Part shown: in pieces, positions 59,447 through 64,000 of the stretch
Layout: the number at the start of each line of letters is the position of its first letter
Numbering within the stretch: the first letter of the stretch is position 1
Assembly: GCA_963713085.1 (NCBI GenBank)
Contig: CAVQKQ010000016.1
Span: forward strand, 214,982-278,981
DNA: 64,000 nt
Source of the DNA: PFJX01 sp963713085
GTDB lineage: Bacteria > Pseudomonadota > Gammaproteobacteria > Burkholderiales > Thiobacillaceae
Reading direction: 5' to 3'
Notes under the pieces: model-generated
The model's input: only the letters and a program-made list of their open reading frames with translations
Told to the model about the DNA's origin: nothing
Database searches by the model: none
Position numbers and translations under genes: made by a program

Positions 59447-60049
59447 TTACCAGGTGATCAGGGTGGCCAGATACAGATAGGCAAATGACATGACCGTGCC
59501 TATGGCTGCCCCGGCCAGGACATCGGACAACCAGTGCAGGCCCAGGATCATCCGGGAAGCCGCCACCAGCAGGGTAAAGGGCACCAGCAGAATGGCCAGG
59601 GCCGGATAGTAGGCGACGGCGATGAAAGTGAAACACACAGCGTGCAGGGTGTGTCCGGACGGGAAGCTGTAGTAGTCGAGGGGAAGGGTGGTCAGGCGGA
59701 TTGCGGGTTGCGACTGGCAGGGTCGGGAGCGCGAGGTGGTGGACTTGATCCACTTGTAGGTCAGGGTGCAACTCAAGCCGGCGGCCATCATCAGCAGGAC
59801 AGGCTTCAGGGCGTCGATGCCGTCGATCGCCAGCAGCGCGGCCATCAGGCAATACCAGAACACACCATCTCCCAAGCGACTGACGATCCCGAAGAAACCG
59901 GAAAGCAGGCGTTTGTGGTTGACCCGGTTGAATCGCATGGCCAGGCGCAATTCCCAATTGGAATACCTGGCCAGCATGCCCATGTGGGCGTTCATGCCGC
60001 TGGAACGGACATTTTCAGACGGATTCCAGTCCAAAAAGGGCTCGCTCAT
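59447..60049 (-). CDS. PAP2-family membrane phosphatase
   Basis: A 200-residue phosphatase with five or six helices. The three motifs are KSTTSRSRP (KX6RP), YSFPSGHT (PSGH) and SRMILGLHWLSDVLAG (SRX5HX3D). The ATG at 60049 has a GAGG site 6 bases upstream and lies inside the end of the glycosyltransferase gene (35-base overlap). An alternative start at 59995 avoids the overlap. The likely substrate is a lipid phosphate such as undecaprenyl or phosphatidyl phosphate. Confidence 0.88.
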   Translation of the reverse strand: MSEPFLDWNPSENVRSSGMNAHMGMLARYSNWELRLAMRFNRVNHKRLLSGFFGIVSRLGDGVFWYCLMAALLAIDGIDALKPVLLMMAAGLSCTLTYKWIKSTTSRSRPCQSQPAIRLTTLPLDYYSFPSGHTLHAVCFTFIAVAYYPALAILLVPFTLLVAASRMILGLHWLSDVLAGAAIGTVMSFAYLYLATLITW

Positions 60050-61268
60050 GACGGACCTCACTTTCATGCACAATTTTAACTAGGATACCCTCCAGCCGGG
60101 CAAAGATGCTGTCCCAAGAGAGGGTAAGGGCGGTGGCCCGGGCTGCGGCGCCCATGCGGCCAAAATCAGTGTGGCTGGCTAGGCTTCGCGCCTGGGCGAT
60201 GAAGGCGTCCTCATCGCCAAAATCGCTCTTCAGGCCATTGCCGCCATGGTTCAGATGTTCGGCCGCCGCGGCGTAGTCGAACGCCACCTGGGGCAGGCCG
60301 CTGGCCATGGCCTCCAAGACCACGTTCCCGAAGGTCTCGGTCAGGCTCGGGAACAAGAATATATCCCCGGAAGCATAGTGGGCGGCCAAGTCCTCGCCCC
60401 GACGCGGACCGCAGAATACATAGCGGGGATGAGTGGTGCGCAGGGCGAATAGTTCCGGGCCGTCCCCAACAAGGATGAGCTTTGCATCCGGCCGGTCTGC
60501 TGCGATCGCCTCGAAGGCACGGAACAGCAGGGGCAGATTCTTCTCCGGCGCGATCCGACCTACGTGAATGACCGCCAAGTCCAGTTCCCCCAGACCCCAG
60601 CTCGTACGCAGGGCATCGCTGCGCCGGTCCGGGCAGAAAAGGGTGGTGTCGACCCCGCGAGACACAACCTCCACGTTACGGTAGCCCACGGCCACCAGAT
60701 CACGACGAATGGAGAGAGAAGGCACCAGGGTGACCCGGGATTGGTTATGAAACCGACGCAGATAGGCCATGACCGGCTTCTTCAGCCAGCCGAAACCATA
60801 GTGACGGCTGTAACTGTGGAAATTGGTGTGAAAGTCGCTTACCACCGGGATGCGCAGCTTGTCCGCCGCGGCGAGGGCGGACCAGCCCAGGGGGCCTTCC
60901 GTGGCGATGTGGACGACATCCGGCCGGCGCACGGACCACAAGCGGCTCAAGGCGGCCTTGGCCGGGAGCCCCATCTTAAGGCCGCCATAGCGGGGGATGG
61001 GAACACCCGGGCGCAGGATCTGTTCCAAGTTGGGTTCATTGGATGGGACGTCGGCGGCATGTTGACGCGGGCGCACCAGCTGGATCTGGTGCCCACGTGA
61101 CCGCAATGCGTTCACCATGCAGCCAAGGGTCATCGCCACCCCGTTGATCTCGGGTGGGTAGGTCTCGGTGACCACCGTGATGCGCAGACTGCGGTGGGTA
61201 ACCGGAAACTGATGTACGACCAGATCCTGGGTAAACATGGACGGCAATGTGCCTATCCACCAATACAT
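60015..61268 (-). CDS. GT4-family glycosyltransferase
   Basis: A 417-residue GT-B glycosyltransferase. The N-terminal Rossmann fold begins RITVVTETYPPEINGVAMTL. The nucleotide-sugar site in the C-terminal fold has HVGRIAPEKNLPLLFRAFE and LFPSLTETFGNVVLEAMASG with the EX7E pair. The sequence is close to cytoplasmic mannosyl- or glucosyl-diacylglycerol-type transferases. With the PAP2 phosphatase overlapping it, glycolipid synthesis is plausible. The start may instead be the ATG at 61238; neither has a clear ribosome site. Confidence 0.9.
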   Translation of the reverse strand: MYWWIGTLPSMFTQDLVVHQFPVTHRSLRITVVTETYPPEINGVAMTLGCMVNALRSRGHQIQLVRPRQHAADVPSNEPNLEQILRPGVPIPRYGGLKMGLPAKAALSRLWSVRRPDVVHIATEGPLGWSALAAADKLRIPVVSDFHTNFHSYSRHYGFGWLKKPVMAYLRRFHNQSRVTLVPSLSIRRDLVAVGYRNVEVVSRGVDTTLFCPDRRSDALRTSWGLGELDLAVIHVGRIAPEKNLPLLFRAFEAIAADRPDAKLILVGDGPELFALRTTHPRYVFCGPRRGEDLAAHYASGDIFLFPSLTETFGNVVLEAMASGLPQVAFDYAAAAEHLNHGGNGLKSDFGDEDAFIAQARSLASHTDFGRMGAAARATALTLSWDSIFARLEGILVKIVHESEVRHERALFGLESV

Positions 61269-61311
61269 GGGTGTGACAGAAATGCGACGCTTGCGTGACA
61301 GCGCGGGTACC

Positions 61312-61341
61312 TTGACGAGGCAAGGGCTTTCAGGATTAAAT
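61312..61341 (+). promoter_or_regulatory. Probable sigma-70 promoter of the tRNA-Phe gene
   Basis: TTGACG (61312-61317) and TTAAAT (61336-61341) with an 18-base spacer. The leader before the tRNA also contains a perfect 9-bp stem, CAGCCGGGG-TC-CCCCGGCTG (61354-61373). Confidence 0.5.
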
Positions 61342-61381
61342 TCGCCCTCTTTTCAGCCGGGGTCCCCCGGCTGGTCGATCT

Positions 61382-61457
61382 GGCCAGGTAGCTCAGTTGG
61401 TAGAGCAGCGGATTGAAAATCCGCGTGTCGACGGTTCGATTCCGCCCCTGGCCACCA
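61382..61457 (+). tRNA. tRNA-Phe (anticodon GAA)
   Basis: A 76-nt tRNA with a 7-bp acceptor stem (GGCCAGG / CCTGGCC), D-arm GCTCAGTTGGTAGAGC, anticodon GAA at 61415-61417 between GCGGATT and AATCCGC, T-arm with GGTTCGATTCC, discriminator A and an encoded CCA. An integrase gene begins 26 bases downstream on the other strand. The 3' end of this tRNA is therefore the likely attachment site of the element that follows. Confidence 0.97.
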
Positions 61458-61482
61458 AGAAAATCAATGCCTTAGCGTTCAG

Positions 61483-62544
61483 CTAAGCAACCTTCTCAGT
61501 AGCACCGTGACTGAAACGTGACAACTGAATCACGTTTCCGCCCGGGCCTGTCTCGATCCGTGCGGCAGCGAAAGACAGATGTTCGGTGGCGAACTTCGCA
61601 TATCGGTCCACCATCGAGCGTGTCTTCCAGCCACCCAACTCCTTGAGTTCGTCACAACTGGTGCCGGCCTGTCGATGCCAGGAGGCCCAGGTGTGGCGCA
61701 GATCATGGAAGCGGAAATTCTCCAGCCCTGCCTGCTGTAAAGCAGAGAACCAAGCATGGTTGCTGATGTTGTGCTTGATCCGCTCACCCCGAAAGGTGAA
61801 GCAGAACCGAGGATGCTTGCCGATCTGCTCATGGAGCACAGCGACCGCGTCGCGGTTCAGCGGGACGCCTCGCGGCGTTCCATTCTTGGTTTGATTCAGC
61901 CAGGCGGTTTGTCGCTGCAAATCCACCCGGTTCCATTCCAAGTCCAATATCTCCCGAGCACGGCACCCCGTCGCCAGGGCGAAACGCACAGTAGCCGACA
62001 AGTGATCCGGACAGACCGATACCAGCCGGTCCGCCTCTTCTCGTGTCAACCACCGATCGCGTTCCACCTCGCCGGGCAACAAGCGGACCATCGGGATGCT
62101 ATCGATCCACTGCCATTCATCGCGCGCCGTGCGTAACAGGTTGCGAATCGTGGCCAGGTACCGATTCACGGTTGCCGGCTTGTTGCCCTTCCTGAGTTCG
62201 CCTTGCACGATGGACCAGATCACGTCGCCGTTGATGTGGTTCAGCATGAGCTTGCCCAGGTAGGGGTCCAGCCGCCGACAAATCCGCCTTACATCCCGAA
62301 TGCTCCTCAACGTCGCCTTGACTTCGAGGTACCGCACGACCGCTTCCTGCCAGGAACGCTGGTGCTTAATGCCGAAATGAGTTTCCCGGAACGCATCTAG
62401 CTTGAGTTTAGCTAGCAGTGCTTCGGCTTCCTCTCGGCTTTCAGTCCCAGCGCTTTGGCGTATTCGCTTGCCGTTCGGGAGGGTTGCATTGATCCACCAG
62501 TAGCGGGAATCCCCGCGCCGATAGACTCCAGTTTCACGGGCCAT
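61483..62544 (-). CDS. Tyrosine-type site-specific integrase
   Basis: A 353-residue phage-type integrase. The catalytic residues are R195 (ATGCRAREILDLEW), K220, H280 and R283 (HDLRHTWASW), W306 (GGW) and the nucleophile Y315 (VDRYAKF). A SAM-like core-binding domain covers about 65-150. It points toward the tRNA-Phe 3' end, as expected for an integrase encoded at one end of an element inserted there. The right-hand attachment repeat must be beyond the window. Confidence 0.94.
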   Translation of the reverse strand: MARETGVYRRGDSRYWWINATLPNGKRIRQSAGTESREEAEALLAKLKLDAFRETHFGIKHQRSWQEAVVRYLEVKATLRSIRDVRRICRRLDPYLGKLMLNHINGDVIWSIVQGELRKGNKPATVNRYLATIRNLLRTARDEWQWIDSIPMVRLLPGEVERDRWLTREEADRLVSVCPDHLSATVRFALATGCRAREILDLEWNRVDLQRQTAWLNQTKNGTPRGVPLNRDAVAVLHEQIGKHPRFCFTFRGERIKHNISNHAWFSALQQAGLENFRFHDLRHTWASWHRQAGTSCDELKELGGWKTRSMVDRYAKFATEHLSFAAARIETGPGGNVIQLSRFSHGATEKVA

Positions 62545-62759
62545 AAGTTCAACTCCTTTCCGGCCCGCCCTCGCTCGCGCTGCTTATACTCATCGAGCCA
62601 GGCATCCAGGTCAACCTTGTCGAAGACACAGCGACGGCCCAGCTTCAGATAAGGGACACCCAGCGCCATCAGCAGGGTGACCCCGATCCCCAAGTATTCG
62701 GCGGCCTGTTCCTTGGACAGGCCCCGCACCGCAGGCAAGGGCAGGACGTTCTCTTCCAT
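62412..62759 (-). CDS. Excisionase-like helix-turn-helix protein
   Basis: A 115-residue protein. Residues about 12-60 match the MerR-like HTH_17 fold of excisionases and AlpA regulators (LSKEQAAEYLGIGVTLLMAL and LKLGRRCVFDKVDLDAWLDE). The C-terminal half is polar and overlaps the integrase gene by 133 bases in another frame, which is unusual but both frames look coding. It probably directs excision or regulates the integrase. Confidence 0.75.
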   Translation of the reverse strand: MEENVLPLPAVRGLSKEQAAEYLGIGVTLLMALGVPYLKLGRRCVFDKVDLDAWLDEYKQRERGRAGKELNLWPVKLESIGAGIPATGGSMQPSRTASEYAKALGLKAERKPKHC

Positions 62760-62761
62760 TG

Positions 62762-63592
62762 CTAGCGACCTGATTCCTTGCGGTAGGCCCTGGCCTGCTC
62801 ATCCAGTTCTTCCCGGATGCGGTCCTCGTTGGGAATCTCCTCCAGGTTGGACAGGGTGTTGTACTTGCGCCCCTTGGCCTGCACCTTCTCCACCAGGTAC
62901 TGATCGAGGGAAACGCCCTCGAAGATGGCCCGGCTGGAGTGGTGGTTGTAGAGGGACAGGGACAGGAGATTCATGCCCTCCCGGAAGTCGTAGACCCCCT
63001 CCATGGCCATCAAGGAGGTGAGGACACTCAGCCCCATGCGCATGACCCAATCCCGGCTGGGGGCGCGGTCATAGCTGAAGCGTGCCAGCAGCGGCCCGCC
63101 ATGGGCTTCCCAATCGATGCTGGCCAAGGCCACCCATAGGGGATGAATGGGCCAGCGGGAACGGTTCCTGTCGCCGGGGTCGGGGATGGCCAGGCGCAGC
63201 CATTCCGTGGTGGCGTAGCTCCATAGGCCGTTGAGGTGGTGCAGCACCTGATAGAGCTTGACCACGCCCAACTGATCCAGGAGCTCGCGGCGGTACTGGA
63301 ACTCCTGGCGCCATACCGGGAGCTCACCATCCCAGCCCGCGCCCTGCCACAGGGGTTTGAGATAGTCCTTGTGGCTTTTCTTGAGCTCCTGGGTCTTGTC
63401 GTAGAGGCGACTGCTGAGGGTGCCGCCGGCGCCGATCATCCAGCCGGTGAAGAGGCCGCCTTCGGAATAGTTGCTGATGGAGCTGGCCCGGGTGATCCAG
63501 GCTTCCCGGCCCCAACTCATCCATGGCGCAGGAGGCGACGAAATCCACGAAGAGGTCGATGCGGCTGACGTTGGCGGAATCCGTGACCTCAC
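62762..63592 (-). CDS. Replication-initiation-factor-like protein, 3' part of a frameshifted gene
   Basis: The last 245 or so residues belong to the same protein as the 5' part at 63324-63998. Correct reading starts near WGREAWITRASSISNYSEGG and runs through TLSSRLYDKTQELKKSHKDY and LPVWRQEFQYRRELLDQLGV to the end. That RLYDK...R.E pattern is typical of the Rep_trans-type replication initiation factors of plasmids and integrative elements. Removing one T near 63514 joins the two parts as CAMDEWGREAW. The first 30 residues of this frame are out of register. Confidence 0.7.
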   Translation of the reverse strand: MRSRIPPTSAASTSSWISSPPAPWMSWGREAWITRASSISNYSEGGLFTGWMIGAGGTLSSRLYDKTQELKKSHKDYLKPLWQGAGWDGELPVWRQEFQYRRELLDQLGVVKLYQVLHHLNGLWSYATTEWLRLAIPDPGDRNRSRWPIHPLWVALASIDWEAHGGPLLARFSYDRAPSRDWVMRMGLSVLTSLMAMEGVYDFREGMNLLSLSLYNHHSSRAIFEGVSLDQYLVEKVQAKGRKYNTLSNLEEIPNEDRIREELDEQARAYRKESGR

Positions 63593-63998
63593 CGAGCTCC
63601 AGGAGGATGGCGCGCAGTTCCTTTTCCGCCTGTTCCGGGCCTACGTGACTGAGGAAGCCGCTGGACACCTTCACATAGGCCATGGGCACCTTGCGGCCAG
63701 GTCGGGAGAGCTGAATGCGGAAGGCGTTGTCTTCCAGGACGTAGGGGAACAGGGGTGCGCCCTTGTCCTTGACCTCGAAGATATGGCCATTGATGGGGAG
63801 CTGGGCGTAGACCTGCTCATGGGCCTCTTGGGACTGTGCCGCCTTTTTGAGGTCCTTGAGACGGGCTTCCATGTCCAAGGTGATGTCGCCGGGATAGGAC
63901 AGGTAGAGACTGTCCACCCCCCACCTTAAAGGCTGGAAGGTAAAGTCATTCCTGTATGAATTGGATGCTGTGTTACTAGGCGTCGCATCCTGGCCCAC
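63324..63998 (-). CDS. Replication-initiation-factor-like protein, 5' part of a frameshifted gene
   Basis: The frame opens at a GTG near the window edge. It reads through WGVDSLYLSYPGDITLDMEA and SNVSRIDLFVDFVASCAMDE, then leaves register at about 63514 (extra T in GAGTTGGGG). The DSLYLSYPG and RIDLFVDF segments are characteristic N-terminal motifs of replication initiation factors. Residues after CAMDE are out of frame. The true start may lie a little further in or beyond the window. The frameshift could be real decay or a sequencing error. Confidence 0.65.
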   Translation of the reverse strand: MGQDATPSNTASNSYRNDFTFQPLRWGVDSLYLSYPGDITLDMEARLKDLKKAAQSQEAHEQVYAQLPINGHIFEVKDKGAPLFPYVLEDNAFRIQLSRPGRKVPMAYVKVSSGFLSHVGPEQAEKELRAILLELGEVTDSANVSRIDLFVDFVASCAMDELGPGSLDHPGQLHQQLFRRRPLHRLDDRRRRHPQQSPLRQDPGAQEKPQGLSQTPVAGRGLGW

Positions 63999-64000
63999 CT

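Overview
The window is high-GC, densely packed chromosomal DNA that looks betaproteobacterial. The pointers are an NAD-reducing hoxFUYH hydrogenase, a torF-glnK-amtB block, an EIIA-HPr-EI regulatory phosphotransferase block, a very large DUF3683 flavo-iron-sulfur protein, remnants of RegB/RegA, and several dispersed palindromic repeat families. There is no rRNA to fix the genus. The lifestyle suggested is a metabolically versatile bacterium able to oxidise hydrogen and to scavenge unusual nitrogen sources.

Layout. 1-3736: small secreted proteins, a nuclease, a cupin and a WYL regulator. 3926-9005: hoxFUYHW operon. 9006-10744: a decaying patch with dispersed palindromes, a truncated small membrane gene, an attC-like inverted repeat and a frameshifted HIRAN/GFA chimera. 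10745-12410: three lipoproteins. 12480-16441: metY and an AddB-like nuclease. 16468-16633: a candidate small RNA with its own promoter and terminator. 16872-20304: grxD, a wrecked chemotaxis receptor gene and an HsbA/HsbR-like STAS plus REC-PP2C-ATPase pair. 20425-22809: regulatory PTS. 22954-27227: giant FAD/Fe-S oxidoreductase and a HIT protein. 27166-29255: phoBR. 29420-32020: torF-glnK-amtB. 32256-35228: ubiK, a Nudix/ThiE-type fusion, phoU and a PCuAC copper chaperone. 35431-48742: a 13-kb nitrogen cluster. 48897-51545: a RegB-RegA fusion pseudogene, hslV without hslU, and a frameshifted repeat/STAS gene. 51647-57695: a metal ABC system without ATPase, an outer-membrane protein, yidD, mobA and a membrane glycosyltransferase. 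57784-61268: rpmE, fructosamine kinase, a DUF971 protein, PAP2 and a GT4 glycosyltransferase. 61382-64000: tRNA-Phe(GAA) followed by an integrase, an excisionase-like protein and a frameshifted replication initiator, which is the edge of an integrated element that runs off the window.

The most interesting system is the 13-kb cluster. It holds an ABC transporter, a creatininase-family hydrolase, a GlnT-like glutamine synthetase, a NikR-like repressor, two DUF1989 proteins, a biotin-dependent guanidine/urea carboxylase and an allophanate hydrolase. The DUF1989 pair argues that the substrate is guanidine rather than urea. I see no guanidine riboswitch. Instead there is a convincing sigma-54 promoter (GG-N10-GC), an NtrC-type enhancer about 120 bp upstream, and a 28-bp dyad of NikR-type geometry sitting on the predicted start point. 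The NikR-like protein has lost two of the four nickel ligands (His76 and Cys95 of E. coli NikR are Tyr80 and Met99 here), so it probably senses something else. The torF-glnK-amtB operon also carries a sigma-54 promoter with two NtrC-like sites, so the two loci would form one nitrogen-limitation regulon.

Genome decay is conspicuous: HIRAN/GFA, the chemotaxis receptor, RegB-RegA, a TonB-receptor tail, the STAS gene and the replication gene are all broken. Some single-base breaks could be sequencing errors and are flagged as such.
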